A stretch of DNA of 64,000 nucleotides from Siphonodentalium dalli (GCA_032622095.1 CP136061.1:187000369-187064368); one strand, 5' to 3'. Counted from the stretch's first letter, positions 23,879-36,499 are shown. Numbers and translations are program-made. The notes: a model not told the origin generated them from the letters alone.

Positions 23879-24120
23879 ACTGAGTCGTGGCCGTATTGGA
23901 TTCAGCCAGGCCCGTTCCCTGATTTCAGAGATTCGTCCAGCCCCGGTTCCGTGGTTTTAGTTCTACAGGTCAAAGTTCTGGAGTAGCATTTCCATACATG
24001 GGGCTTTTGAATAGTCATGACTTCCATATATGGAAATGCTACTCCAGAACTTTGACCTGTATCTATAGGACTAAAACCACGGAACCAGGCCTTGTTGATC
24101 CAATATGGCCGCGAGTTAGT
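23879..24120. repeat. Long imperfect hairpin, ~100-bp arms
   Basis: The left arm (about 23879-24001) and right arm (24024-24120) are reverse complements apart from a ~30-bp extra piece in the left arm and a short one in the right. Well-matched cores are GGTTCCGTGGTTTTAGT and CAAAGTTCTGGAGTAGCATT with their complements. The loop is 22 nt and unlike the 13-nt loops of the other hairpins. Arm divergence makes it older than the 22.4-kb palindrome. Confidence 0.85.
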
Positions 24121-24227
24121 GACAGGGTGTATTAATCATCAATTTCGGCTGCTGTGGTGATCATTAAATATATAAGCATATATATGTATACAACACAAAT
24201 AAACAGATAATTTGTATATATACATGG

Positions 24228-24372
24228 ATAGGATAGGATAATTTATTTACAATATACACATCAATAATACAATGACAGTAACATATAATAATATAAATGC
24301 TGTATATATTGTTGGGGGTTAGCCTAGCCCTATTGGACTGTCTTCCTGCTACCCCCTAAAACACTTGAAGTA
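24228..24372 (-). mobile_element. Probable LINE 3' tail, TATCC microsatellite type
   Basis: Read on the minus strand, the segment ends GTAAATAAATTATCCTATCC, that is an AATAAA-like signal followed by TATCC repeats. This is a common kind of 3' end for CR1/L2-like retrotransposons. Upstream (24300-24372) lies ordinary UTR-like sequence and no coding remnant. Assignment is from the tail only. Confidence 0.4.
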
Positions 24373-24709
24373 TCACTATAATTATTTGCATAGATGGCTT
24401 GTATTTTTATCCACGTATACGTACAGACTACATGTATTATCGTGTATAAAACTAACTAGAAACTAGTTTTGGGGCATATCACAGACAAGTGTTGGTGTGG
24501 TTGTGAGACAATCCAGACGAATTGTAAGATACCGCCGTCTTTAGTTAAAGGATTGCTATCCTGATGAAACAACAAAACACTATCGGAAAGCCACCCCTAT
24601 TGTGATCACAATGATCCAAGTCCCATAACAATCGCGTATTAAATAAGCCTAGAAATAAATAAATAATACCCCAACCGGTTGTCGGCTATCTCCGTCGCAA
24701 ATCCTCATA

Positions 24710-25020
24710 TGACGTCAAATGAGTAAACTAATTAAAAATACGGAATCGGAGTCGGAGTTAATTGTGTCTACCTATATGACGTCATATGAGTGGCGATGGA
24801 AAATGCGGAATCGAGCGCGTGGGTGTAATGGAATTACAGCGGGGCATGGCATGTCAATGACATTGTGTACACGTGGTGAATTTTCAACGCCCGGTGAGTT
24901 ATCTTCACTTGTGATTTGTCATAAGTGCTGCTTGGAAAGTTATTGTTTTGACAAGAAATATAGAAGGCCGATTGAGCGGGGTAGATAACACTTTCGTGTC
25001 AAAAATAAAGCTTATAAAAA
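24710..25020 (+). promoter_or_regulatory. Putative promoter: two CRE sites and a TATA box
   Basis: Exact TGACGTCA palindromes (CREB/ATF sites) occur at 24710-24717 and 24777-24784, in similar contexts (ATATGACGTCA-ATGAG). A TTATAAAAA element is at about 25011-25019, 110 bp before the THAP start codon at 25128. The spacing is plausible for a core promoter with an upstream activator site. This is inferred from motifs only. Confidence 0.4.
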
Positions 25021-25127
25021 CACGAGCCGACATGTGAACTCTATTCGGGTGCGTGTTCACGATGTTGTTTTAATTTTCCATATATATGCCCCGATTGTCC
25101 CGTATTTACAATTCATTCGTGACAATG

Positions 25128-25523
25128 CCAAATAAATGCAGTGTTTTCGGCTGTGGTCGGTATAGTGACTCTCAATTAGGTATAATTCTGCATTCATTTC
25201 CAAACGACGTTCGTTTGCGTGACATTTGGTGGGATTTCTGTGGGAAACCCGTTACTCAAAATCAGAAACTATTGAAGTAGTTGCCAACGAAATAGTCCTG
25301 AATTTGTTCCGTCCACTTCGAAAACATGTGTTTTGAGCACAACGCGAATACACTTGGCCCGAACAGTGGCTACCGACGACAACTCAGAGGAAATGCAACC
25401 CCCATTTTAAACAAATGGACCACCGACGAGAATGCCATCCCAAGAAAAACGTCAACTCCCGTAAAGAATATAAATTTGCCGGCGCTTCCAGTCGTGAGTA
25501 TATCCAATCGAACCTATCGCTAA
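25128..25523 (+). pseudogene. THAP-domain gene remnant
   Basis: THAP fingers are DNA-binding C2CH modules found in P-element-type transposases and in host transcription factors. The frame opens MPNKCSVFGCGRYSDSQLG, continues with LHSFPNDVRLRDIWWDFCG, and after a gap resumes in the same frame with ICSVHFENMCFE and RRQLRGNATPILN. These match the THAP order: C-x4-C near the N-terminus, a tryptophan around residue 38, a C-x2-H pair, and a closing A/T-P-I-L like AVPTIF. Between the halves, three stop codons (TAG, TAG, TGA) fall within about ten codons at 25278-25304. The gene is therefore broken unless a very short intron is removed, which I think unlikely. Nothing like a transposase follows. Confidence 0.7.
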
Positions 25524-25529
25524 AAAGCA

Positions 25530-25905
25530 AATACATATCCCAAATAAAGAGCGTTTCATTTGACGAGTCAGTCACGGTTACGAATACATACCATTGCAGT
25601 TAAAGTGGGGAGTATATTGATGAATAATTTAGTAAAGTATTCACGATGACAACTCGAGTCCCCATTTTCCTTCACTATGACTCAACAAAGAGCGTTCCAT
25701 GTTAAGAGTATTCCTTATATGGTGCGAATAAAAAGAGTTTAATAAACCGGAAATTGCTACGACTTTGACGGATATATAAAGCATGTATATCGCAAGTTCG
25801 TGTGCATATATTTACGTGTATTGGTGTAATAATAATCACGATGACAACTGTTCTAAGTCGAGTCCCAATTTTCCTTTACCATGACTAAATAAAGAGCGTT
25901 CACTG
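25530..25905 (+). repeat. Direct repeats downstream of the THAP remnant
   Basis: CACGATGACAACT...CGAGTCCC-ATTTTCCTT followed by ATGACT-AA-AAAGAGCGTTC occurs at 25643-25700 and 25838-25900. The last part (AAATAAAGAGCGTTT) also occurs at 25542-25556. This is a degenerate local duplication of unknown nature. Confidence 0.6.
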
Positions 25906-26654
25906 TAAAATAAATCACAGATGAAGACTTTGAAGTATATTCTACCACGATGTATAAATAAATTATCGTATATTATTTCGGTTTTACGGTCAGTTATCTA
26001 TATAAACATGTGCTCGTGTTTCTCTTTTTTTCGTTACCGGAATAGTCAAATTATATTATATATTCATATAAAGATTGCATATATGCGAAGACTTGCACAG
26101 TTAATACTAATAGACAATTATCATATCGTAAACATTCCAGTGTCCAGATCCTACGTAAAATGCGGCATGGCTTTATAATAACAACACATCGCGATACATA
26201 TAATAATAACACGCCAAAGACGTTTAATTGTGAGAACACGATGTATTTGCATTCGCAGTGTTCTCCCATTATGCGACAAACGTAAAAAGCCGCGATGGAA
26301 TTCATGATCGCTTTGCGCGTGCGAACTTATGGTATCGTTGAATATCTATGCGTTCTCAATGAGTTAGTGTAAACATATTTTTATTTCCAAATCCAAACAT
26401 AATACACATAATACACAAATGACATAAATATACAACATATAAGAGATAATGTATGGAAATGAGGATCAGACAACAAGCCCGAGGGCTTATATGAAGTCTT
26501 CTCCTCTTTGGCGACATGCCCCTTCCCCAATAAGTGAGGGAGGGGTATCGATCAGACGGGAAATAATAGAAATAATATTTTTTAAAGGAGAAGTAACTAA
26601 GTTTAAGTTGGGATGGACACAGCGGGAAGATAGTGTTAGGGATAGCAGGAGGCA

Positions 26655-26657
<3 letters not shown>
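25906..26657. other. AT-rich spacer
   Basis: No supported gene was seen. The frames here (25921-26178, 26051-26305) lack any recognisable domain. Confidence 0.5.

Positions 26658-26740
<83 letters not shown>
26658..26740. repeat. (GA)n microsatellite
   Basis: About 41 uninterrupted GA units, with degenerate GA-rich sequence on both sides out to about 26800. The Arg-Glu repeat frame on the plus strand and the Leu-Ser repeat frame on the minus strand are simple translations of it. Confidence 0.98.
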
Positions 26741-26744
<4 letters not shown>

Positions 26745-27085
26745 AGAGAGAGAGAATGAGAGGGAGAGTGAGAAAGTAGAAGGGACAGAGTTTTCAATAA
26801 TTTAGTTGCTGCGTGATGAAACTTATTCTTGTAGTAATATGCATGCGTCAGGCTCCATGGGAGGGCGTCAATCGCAATGGCCAATTCCTATTTCAATGGG
26901 GTTTACTCTGAATATCGCTGCATTCTTCACGTAGAATCATTTCACGTATATACAGGATAGTGACAAGTAAAGTAACTTACAAAATAATCGTTATCGGAAG
27001 ACATTTAGTACTACATATATAATGGAGAACATCGTGCTGCCGCATAACGCGGCCGGAATCCAAAGCAATTTGTTACCCATACAGA

Positions 27086-27793
27086 TCATGGAAATCTTTT
27101 TGTTCTCATAATATATGTCTGTACTGCATTAAATATTTGTTTGTTTTCGCGAAGACTAAGCTCTCTTGACCCCCGCATTAGTGTATTCTCAGATAAGGCA
27201 ACATTTGGTAGGGAGTCATATAGTTCTCTTCTGGGCTCTTGATAAAAAGTACATTCAAAGAGATAGTGGTAAGTTGTCTCAAATTCCCCACATAGACAGA
27301 AGGGGGAAATTTTTACATGGTTATCTGTCAGGTCACCACTTAGGTGGCTGCAGTTCAATCTTAACCGGGTATGGAGGATATGAGATTTACGACATTTACT
27401 ATGATAAAAATAGGCAGGTGGACGTATATTGTCACTGTTCAGTTCCTTTTTGAAGTCTTCGATTGTACTGCTGCTCTTTGTAGTTTCTGACAGTTTGTTC
27501 CATTCGGTAATTGCAGATGGTAAGAAAGAATCCATATAATAGTCATAATTAATATTCGAGGGTAGTCTTATATGTTCAAATCTTAAGTTATATCTGGAAT
27601 TATTTGCCTGAATTGGTCGTACATAATTTCTTAAAATTGATGGAGCAGTTCCTCGTATCATTTTAAAAAATTGGCATAGCTTGTGTTTTCTACGGCGTGA
27701 AGAGAGGAGTTCCCAGCCAGTCTCTGACAAAAGGCAATGAGTTACCACGTGGTCGATCATGTGACTATGCTTCTGTTTACACGTGACAATCAT
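27086..27793 (-). pseudogene. Non-LTR retrotransposon, C-terminal fragment
   Basis: A 235-codon open frame covers only the part after the reverse transcriptase palm. It has a thumb-like segment (SETGWELLSSRRRKHKL, about residues 23-39), a SFLPSAITEWNKLSE block (89-103) resembling the SFFPRTIREWNSL found in many LINE C-termini, and a terminal Cys/His motif C166-x-C168-x7-H176-x4-C181. The catalytic YADD region is missing, so the copy is 5'-truncated and cannot move on its own. The frame is uninterrupted, which suggests a fairly young insertion. The family looks CR1/L2- or Nimb-like; I cannot separate these by eye. Its upstream neighbour at 27993 is a DNA element in an unrelated family. Confidence 0.75.
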
Positions 27794-27992
27794 ATGATGT
27801 GGCCGATGATCACGTGACTCGTCTACAACACAAAATCTTCGGCTAACTTCGGAATTTTTTTTAATCGTTATAAAAATAACGATTAGCGGCCGAATATTAG
27901 ATTACATGCGCATAATGGACATTTTATGTATATATTATCGGTATATTGAAAGAAAATACTAAAAAAAATTCAGGATCATATATACTCTAGTA

Positions 27993-30982
27993 GCTCATGG
28001 TGGTTTTGTATGCACTTGTATGTCCAGAGCAAAACTCTTCATAAATCCACTAATTGAATGTACACGAACAATATTTGGTTGGTAACACATTTCCCATTGA
28101 CGGCGAAATGGGTCAAATGGCCACGCCCCTTTTTGCGCGAAGTACTACCACCCGTCGTGACTATATCTCCAGAACCGTTGGACATATGGGGTCGTGTGAC
28201 CACTCAAAATGTGCGGAATGGCCTCATTATGGGGGGTCAGTAATACATTTTCATATCCAAAAGTCAATGGTTTTTAAGATAATTGCCAAAAACCAAAACA
28301 AATCCATTTTTGAGGACCTGAACCCCAATTTTGGGGTTCAGCACTTTTATCTCAAAGCTGAGCCCCCAATTAGAATTTTATTTATCTATATCCATCGGTG
28401 CCATATATAGGTATAGTTTCTGTACCATTATCGGATGGGATTGACCTTCAATGAGCTCTTGACCCTGAAAATCCACATTATGGGGGGGGGGGGGGGGGGG
28501 GGGGTCAGTAATACATTTTCATATCCAAAAGTCAATGGTTTTTAGGATAATTGCCAAAAACCGATTTCAGCATGTAATGCACCACAAGTATACAATACCA
28601 CAAGGACACTTTTTAAAGAACTATCCGCATTCTCTGATCAACTTAAGAGCAAAATTGACCACACACAATGGGATTAGCTGGAAATTGCTGCTGAGGATGT
28701 GTTGACCCCGACACACAACATGAGCTCTTCCCGACTGAACATGCCTTGGAAACTGGTGTGCTTTACCACAAATCAGGTAACAATTGTGCTCTAATCAACA
28801 GAAATGTACAGATTGAACAAGACAGGTTTTCAAAATTTGTTATCAACATTTAACAGCTAATCTGATTTAAGTGACCAAGCTATGCAACATGCTATACACT
28901 TTTACTAAATGGAATGACCAGCTGTTTGCTTCATGCAGCAGCCACATGTTGCGATCTTAAAATGGGTATTGCATCTGGGCATAGTAAAAACATATTGTAA
29001 TCAGATGAGAGATGACCATATATACCAATATATATTTCAGAAGTAATCAATTCTTCCAAAAGGACACCTCATCTCACAAACAGTTTTAGGAAATGATGGA
29101 ATCATCACTATTCAATCAATAGTAGAATGAGCCTTTGTCAGTCCCACATTAGTTTTGATTGGCCATGATAGTTGCAGGTTGGAGAAGATGAGGGTCTATA
29201 ATTTCACTAACATAATTCTTCATAATAGCTAATAACCCTCATAACTTACCATTTTAAAGATATTTTCATTTTCAACACCACCCCAGGTTAAGTGGTCCTG
29301 CTAATTTTATATTTTGCTGATGGGTACTGCTGGATTGCTATGATCGTTGTTTGTAGGTCAAGGCGATTCTGTTAAGAAATAGTACCATCATTTTACCTAA
29401 AGTTGGTTCTTTTTGCATTGTTTGGCTAATCCGAGCAATTTGTGCAAAAGTCAGTGTATGTATGAAACATTCAAGAACATATATACTTCAAAATATTTAA
29501 TGTGTACGCTGATGTTTGGTAAACAACAGGAATAGTCTTCTCAATTATGGCCAGTTTGAACAAACCAGCACCCATTATTAAAATATGTCACAATATACAT
29601 GTTTTTTAATGTACACTACACATAGTGGCTTATCCTCGATTTGTTCAGATCGCTTTGCTTTACCTGACTATCATACCAAATGTATTAGCATCACCACTAA
29701 ACTTGGGATGAATACTGCCAAATGAATATATTGTGATATATAGGGTAGTGGAAAAATAATGGTTGAGTCTTTTCTAAATATAATTCTAGTAAAACCTACA
29801 CAATACCGTCTTGGTCTGATAAGCCTCAGAGTCATGTTTATTTAGGAATATAGACATGAAGTCCACCAGTCTCATGAAAATTAAATAGGCTCTGCACTAG
29901 TAACATCTGGGCTCCTGGGACCCATTAATATTGACAAATGCAACACAAATGAAAAATACATAGTAACTTTCCTCAAACATAGATTATAACCTGACAATCA
30001 TTGTGTTAGAATAGTGTACATATGTATATGTAGGCATGGCCATATCATGTTTCTGAAATACTGCAGAGTGCAGACCATAAATTTCACTAGAATATACATG
30101 TAGTTACTGCATTGACATCACACACATATATAATGGAGATCTATATTGCATTACAACATCCACAAATCTACAAAATCTACAACATCCACAAATCTACAAA
30201 ATCTACAAAAACATCTGACTAGCATAGTCATTGGTAATGTGATCATTTTTCCTTGATAAGTTGAAACATGAGGGAGGATTGCATAGCATGCATGGCTACC
30301 TTCAGAATGTAGATTTGTATGTATTTATATCTGCATATCAACTGATCAAATTATATCACCAGGTAACCATTTTTGTAGGAGTTTTAGGTTACTGATCAAA
30401 TACCCTGTAATTGATGATTTCCTCAACATCTGTGTTATTGGGAAAATGTCTGTTTTTCATTCTACGACCAATATATTCCATCCAAAAACCTTATTTTCAG
30501 GGTCAAGAGCTCCCTGAAGGTCAATCCCATCCGATAATGGTACAGAAAATATCAGAAATTATACCTGTATGTGGCACCGATGGATATATGTCAATAAAAT
30601 TATAATTGGGGGCTCAACTTTGAGATAAAAGTCCTGAATCCCAAAATTGGGGTTCAGGCTCTCAAAAATGGATTTTTTTGGTTTTTGGCAATTATCTTAA
30701 AAACCATTGACTTTTGGATATGAAAATGTATTACTGACCCCCCCATAATGTGGCCATTCCGCATATTTTGAGTGGTCACTCGACCCCCTATGTCCAACGG
30801 TTCTGGAGATATAGTCACGACGGGTGGTAGTACTTCACGCAAAAAGGGGCGTGACCATTTGACCCATTTCGCCGTCAATGGGAAATGTGTTACCAACCAA
30901 ATATTGTTCGTGTACCTTCAATTAGTGGATTCATGAAGAGTTTTGCTCTGGACATACAAGTGCATACAAAACCACCATGAGC
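27993..30982. mobile_element. 2.99-kb element with ~485-bp TIRs and a 10-bp TSD
   Basis: The arms 27993-28472 and 30493-30982 are reverse complements with roughly 95% identity, starting GCTCATGGTGGTTTTG. Immediately outside, TACTCTAGTA occurs as a direct repeat at 27983-27992 and 30983-30992. Long TIRs with 8-11-bp duplications are characteristic of Mutator-like elements. Because the duplication is nearly palindromic, a reading with a longer TIR and a 4-bp duplication (TCTA) is also possible. The left arm contains a partial duplication (28228-28297 copied at 28479-28563) joined through a 23-G run (28482-28504). The 2.0-kb interior has no transposase or other long frame, so it is non-autonomous. 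At 30150-30205 a 28-bp unit is repeated twice. Part of the interior (about 28735-28800) resembles 54015-54080. Confidence 0.85.
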
Positions 30983-31165
30983 TACTCTAGTAATATAGGA
31001 ATTATCTATATATATTGCTGGAAAGTCTTTTTTTGTTTTGTTTGTTGAGTGAGGTGTTGGGATATTCAAATTAACAGTATTACATATATGTAATGTTTAT
31101 ATGTATGTTAGTGTCGAGAACAATTACAATTTTGCATCGAGTATAACAATGAATATTCATATTAT

Positions 31166-32590
31166 TTATAGAGCACAGTCGGGGCATCCTTTGTTTTTAC
31201 AGCGTACATTTTCTTGGTAATTTCTAAGCATTGCTATCTGTAAGCGCTTCTTCAACGTGTGCCTGCTTTGGTGAGATGTATAGTCTTTTCCCATGTTGTT
31301 CCATGTTGTGGGGTAGGCGTGGTGTGGCAATTTACCTGACCAGTCAGTTCTAGGTAGTTCTAACAGTACGGGATTCGGGTGTCTTGGTGTTGATTTTGCT
31401 CGTTTATTGTACATCATTCCAAAAGACGCAGGCAGGCGGTTATAACACCAGTCATGCATGCAAATGGAGGAATTGAGGGTGTGTAAGTCATATATTTTCA
31501 AGATATTCTCTCGTTTAAAGAGTGGATCTGTGTGACTCCTATACTTCTTATTGCATATTATACGCATTGCTCTTTTTTGTAATAGGAATATTTTCTTGAT
31601 TTCCGGAACATGACCCCATATTTGGATACCATAAAGTAAGTGGCTTTGAATCAGTGCATAGTACAATGTTTTCAATGCTTTACTTGGGAAAAAATGTTTC
31701 ACCTTATTGATGCAGTAGATTGCATGTGATAATTTTGAGCAGATTATGGATATGTGCTTTTTGAATGTCAAGTTCTCATCAATGTGAATACCTAGAAATT
31801 TTGCCGATGATTCATGTCCAAGATTCCCTATTCGGTTCAATTGAGTGTTATTTAGCTTTAATTTCAAAGTATTCCACTTTTGATCATTGTTTTGGGGGTG
31901 TAAAAGCATGTAGTTGCTTTTATTAATATTAATTGAGAGTTTATTACAGCAGCACCAGTCTGATACATTGGCTAATTCATTGTTGACGTAACTTTGTACT
32001 AGTTCGCCATCTTTACCGCTTGTAAACAGTGTTGTGTCATCGGCATACGATAAAATGTCTATTGTTGTAGAATTTACCATATCATTCACGTATATTAAGA
32101 AAATAATCGGCACAAGAATTGAGCCTTGGGGGACCCCGCAGGAAGTGTTCATAAGGTTAGAAGTAGTCCCACCATATTCAACGTATTGCCTCCGCTCATT
32201 CAAATAACCGTTATGGAACCATGACATTGCTACACCCCTGATGCCATAGTGTTCCAGTTTCGATATCAGTATGTCGTGGTCGATCGTATCGAATGCTTTA
32301 GATAAATCAATAAATACAGCTAAGGTGGAATCCCGTGTCGGTTTATCATTATTTTTAACGAGATGGTCTAGAAGGTGCAAAATCGGGTGAAAAGTTGAGT
32401 GATTTGGTCTAAATCCATATTGGTGTTTATACAAGATTTCATGTTCATTTAGAAAATCTACTAGTCGTTTTTGCATTACTTTTTCAAGTAGTTTAGAGAA
32501 CGATGGCAGGATACTGATTGGGCGGTAGTTTGTTATTTCATATGTTTCATTTGTAGGAAATACTCGCCAGATACCATGTGACAGTGAATT
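31166..32590 (-). pseudogene. CR1-type LINE reverse transcriptase, 5'-truncated
   Basis: The open frame gives 436 residues from the first ATG and continues in frame upstream to about 32590 (NYRPISILPSFSKLLEKV, another RT block). Conserved RT motifs are present in order: YGFRPNHST (20-28), FIDLSKAFD with catalytic Asp57, GVPQGSI (114-120) and YADD (144-147). The usual Gly after GSIL is Val here. A cysteine cluster CKNKGCPDC closes the protein (426-434). The endonuclease domain is absent and an in-frame stop lies just beyond 32590, so the copy is 5'-truncated. The whole palm and thumb is otherwise intact, pointing to recent insertion. Sequence style fits the CR1 clade (Crack/Daphne-like). It lies next to, but is unrelated to, the Mutator-like element. 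Confidence 0.85.
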
Positions 32591-32671
32591 CTCTTATATT
32601 GCGAGTCTCCCATATAGAATATCTCGGTAGTAAAATTCAATGATATGCAAATTAAGTGTTAATTTTATGTT

Positions 32672-33390
32672 GCTACTAGCTGGGGTACTCGGCGTTGCGT
32701 GCTCGGGTGAAGAATGCGAAAATTTATTAGTTGCCATTCAAGTCATTTTAAATACAATTTAGTCATCCTGAGTCATCCTGAGTCATCTGGTGTTAACAGC
32801 ACCTATTGCATTACTCTCCGGATAACGTTAGATCTATCATTTAGGTTGATATATTGCTAATTATGAGTCCTCATTAAGTCAATTGAGATCAAGAGCACAT
32901 ATTCCGCGATAGTCTCCACGCCATTTTACTTTTGTGCACCAATTTTCCCACATATCGCCTGAGCTGATAATAAACACTCTTTAGTGATCATGTAATTTAT
33001 TAGTACCCCTTTAAGTCATTTGAGGTAAAATGTATCTATCACATGATAATCCCCTGATCAGGTGACCCATCTCTGCCAATTTTCCTACATATCTTTTAAG
33101 CTGAGAAGTAACGCTCTTTATTGATCATATTTGCTCGTTTAAGGTGTCTGGTGTGAACAACATCTATTTCATAACACACGGCGGGTTAATTTGTCCACGT
33201 GTTCCAATTTTTACAGACCAGATTGTAACCATTTTGGGTATATAATTAATTATTTAGTTAAATTAATTATTAATGCCCTTTAATACATCTGAATGGGACA
33301 TATCTAATAAGAGATTTTCCAGCAGTTCGGTGGCCTAAAAGCGGACAAACAAATACACAAAATTAAATTTTATTAGTATAGATAGTATCT
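32672..33390 (+). repeat. Decayed repeat starting CTAGCTGGGGTACTCGGCG
   Basis: The segment opens with GGGGTACTCGGCGTTGCGTG and ends TTTTATTAGTATAGATAG, a pair of edges that look like those of an abundant degenerate interspersed element. Inside are two to three diverged ~150-bp units (CCAATTTTCCYACATAT, GAGCTGA-AAT, CTCTTTAKTGATCAT, TAAGTCAT) near 32939, 33078 and 33210. No coding capacity was seen. Confidence 0.45.
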
Positions 33391-34600
33391 TACACACATA
33401 TATATATATATACACACATACATTTCTGTTTAAAAATATAACATTGTCTGTGTTGGATGCATGGTGGGGTTTGGGGTAGGTGTCGCACCATCATTTTATT
33501 ATGAGAAGATTACTCTTGTTTTCGAATTCAGACTCCATATAGTTTTTGTGATTTAGCGTCGTCATACAGGTAAAGAATGTAACGTGATGCGTTAAAAATC
33601 AAAGTGATTCAAAGTATCATGCATCAACTCAATTCAAATATAGGAGATACGCCAAATTCTTTCATGTTATATATTTTTGGAAATGGTACAATATTCTTTA
33701 CATAACAATGCTCATACCAATAGCATATCTTTCCACATGGTGAAATACTATACAACAATTTAACCCTCTCCCTAATTTCATATATATCCATATAGAGCCG
33801 TTCATGCAGGTTCTATCCAATAAATTGGCAATAATAAATTAGTAATGCACAGTTTATCATAATATTTAGAACTCTCCGGAGACACCGAACATTTAAGAGT
33901 TCGGTCAAATCCTAGATTATGATGGTAATACAATAAAAGACGGCATCAAAGATGGCGGCCAATTTTGATATAAAACACTCTGCATACAACAAGTAATTGT
34001 GAGCCATATCACGAGGATTTGGGGAAAATAGGAACAAAATGGCTACCACCGAAAGTAGTAAAATTTGGCAATTTTCGCTAAAGCGCACCAAATTGTTTCC
34101 ATTTAGACGAAAATGTTTTATGTAATGGCGAACATCACATGAAACTAGTTGGTTGCTTTGGAAACTCGCATGGTGGCATATATGACTACATATCGGCTAT
34201 GCATTTATTCAATATCGTAAGATTTAGTTTAAAAAAAAAAAAATTTTAGACACCGAATTGTCAAATCCTCGTCAAATGACTTATTATGACGGTTAGGATT
34301 CGCCACTTTATAGTTTTAGATTCAAATTATGCTCGAAATGGCAGGCATATATGTCATGGAAACACGACTAATGCGTTCTTGATGCAGGTTAAATTTCTGT
34401 TAATACATTTGGAGGACATTGAAGTGATTGGTAGTACACTCCAGGAAATGACCGCCATATTGCATGGTACATATACGACCACATGTTAGCGTCAAAATAG
34501 TTTGAGCAGACATCCTTACGAACAACAAAAATTGATCAAGTGTAATACTGGGGTCCCAGTCTGGGGGGGGGGGGGTGGGCACGTTGGCCGACCTTGTTCC
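33391..34600. other. Gene-free spacer
   Basis: AT-rich sequence with a (TA)n/(CA)n patch at 33395-33420 and a 13-G run at 34563-34575. No supported gene was seen; the frame 34286-34489 has no recognisable domain. Confidence 0.5.
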
Positions 34601-35545
34601 GGGATAAAAATCCCAATTTTCACCATTTTCGTACATATTTTCTTAATTTTTATCCAAAATTAACGACTTTTCCTTCATGAAACGCATGGAATTTTTGATA
34701 TGTTATTATTTGGTCACATTTGGCAGTCAGCGAACTCGACTGAGCGTATATGGTTGGCAGATTTGTTTATTAACAAAATTCCAATTTTCACCATTTTCTT
34801 TTACATATTCCAGTCTTTTGACCCAAAAATTACGACTTTCTCATTCTGGAATTCATGGGGCTTTTGGATATGTTATTAAATGAGTATAGTCACACTCAAA
34901 AACGCTAAATGTCAATGCATAGCAAATTTTTTCACGGTTGGGCGTTTCTTTCCATCAGTTTGACTGGACTAATAAGGAACTGCAAAATTGACACACACAC
35001 ACACAAAAAACACAAATAGCACCCTATTTCAAAGATATGTAGAAAATTTTCCCCAAAGTGAAGTTTTTATATATTGTTCCCAGAATCTGCCCGACAAAAT
35101 AACACCAAAACAGTTTGTTACCAATTTAATATAGGTTCATCTTAAAATCCGAGTCTCAACCAGAACATTACAATATTAACTATTTCTTGTTGACATAATC
35201 CTGAATTTCGGGATTCATGGAATTTTGGTTATGTTATTATAAGGGTATAATAGTCACATTCGAACACACCAAAAAGATATTGCATAGCAATTTGTTCATG
35301 TACGGTTGGGTGTTTCTTTTCATCAGTTGACTGGACTAATAAGGACCAGCAAAATTGACACAAAAAGCCATAAATACGACCTTATTTCAAAGAGCAGTAG
35401 AAATTTCCCCCCAAAGCGGATTTCAGCGGATTTTGGATATTATTGTTCCCAAGATTCTGCCCGACAAAATGACACAAAAAACAGCTTGTCAGTAATTTGT
35501 TCCAAGTTCACCTCAAAATCGAGTCTCGACGACAAGAATATACGG
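34600..35545 (+). repeat. ~355-bp degenerate tandem repeat
   Basis: Two full units (about 34835-35190 and 35200-35545) share GCATAGCAA, CGGTTGGGYGTTTCTTT, CATCAGTT-GACTGGACTAATAAGGA and TCTGCCCGACAAAAT. Partial units at 34620-34720 and 34770-34880 repeat CCAATTTTCACCATTTTC. A diverged piece of the same family (AAGCGGATTTTAGCGGATTT) lies at 52680-52834. Confidence 0.65.
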
Positions 35546-36499
35546 CGTGTTTTTTATTTATTTTTGTTTATACATTCTTTAATTATTCCAACACAAAGAC
35601 AATACATATAAATACATAAACATAACAAATTAAGAGTATAGTTGACATAGAATTGTTGGTGTATGTTATCGGAGATTTGCAGGCATGACATTTGTTATAT
35701 CGGTTGGAAAAGGAGACGACAGTGAGCTATAAGCTCATCGCATGTGTAATTAATACAACAAGGTTGTGCTACAGACAACTATTGATTTGTATGGCTACCA
35801 ACCCGGACCATTGCTCATAAAATATGTAAATAAATGCTAATTTTGGTTTGTTACAATTTGAAATTATATTAAATATTCACATTGGTGAATATTAATCAGC
35901 TTAATCAGTTTCTTCCAACGTACTATAGAGCATGGATGTATGCGTAGTGGTTATTGAGTGGGTGTACAGAGTCATGCTTTCGCGTCGACGTTATTTTGTA
36001 TTATATGCCGACTTCCAAGATTAACGATGCCATTAAATTACATGTATATTTAAACGGAATATATGTATTCAGTCTTTGCAACTTTATACATGCGTTGGTC
36101 GGTTGAAATAACGTCATTTGACATCGCGCCCAGCCCCCGGGCCAACCATGATGTGTGGAAGCAACTTCCAGTGCCGGATTGGGACACACAGAATATTACG
36201 AGTTAACATATATTCTACATGCTAATGCTTAAAATGCTAGTGGCAAGTGTAATTAAGGTGCGTATGGATCGTGCTACAGGTTCCATGGATTTTAGATGGA
36301 AGCAAATTGGTCTGACAATTTATATGTATGACAATATTCTGCATCCCGCCCACAAAACTATAAAAACAAAACGCACAAAACATATGTTTAATATACTGTG
36401 ATCGCAACAATCTTGGACTGGCGTCATAAAATAAAATAATATGAAAGCGAAATCATGAGCATGTGAAGTTGTGAACTAACTCATCAACTACACAGAATG
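35546..36499. other. Gene-free spacer
   Basis: I see no gene, repeat array or structured element here. Short frames such as 36001-36189 are unsupported. Confidence 0.5.

Noticed and set aside
23717-23986. 89-codon frame starting ATGGTGGACGAA
   Set aside because: Considered as a first exon, but it has no domain and its second half lies in the hairpin at 23.9 kb.
26449-26884. Open frames rich in Arg-Glu and Ser-Leu repeats
   Set aside because: They translate the (GA)n microsatellite on the two strands.
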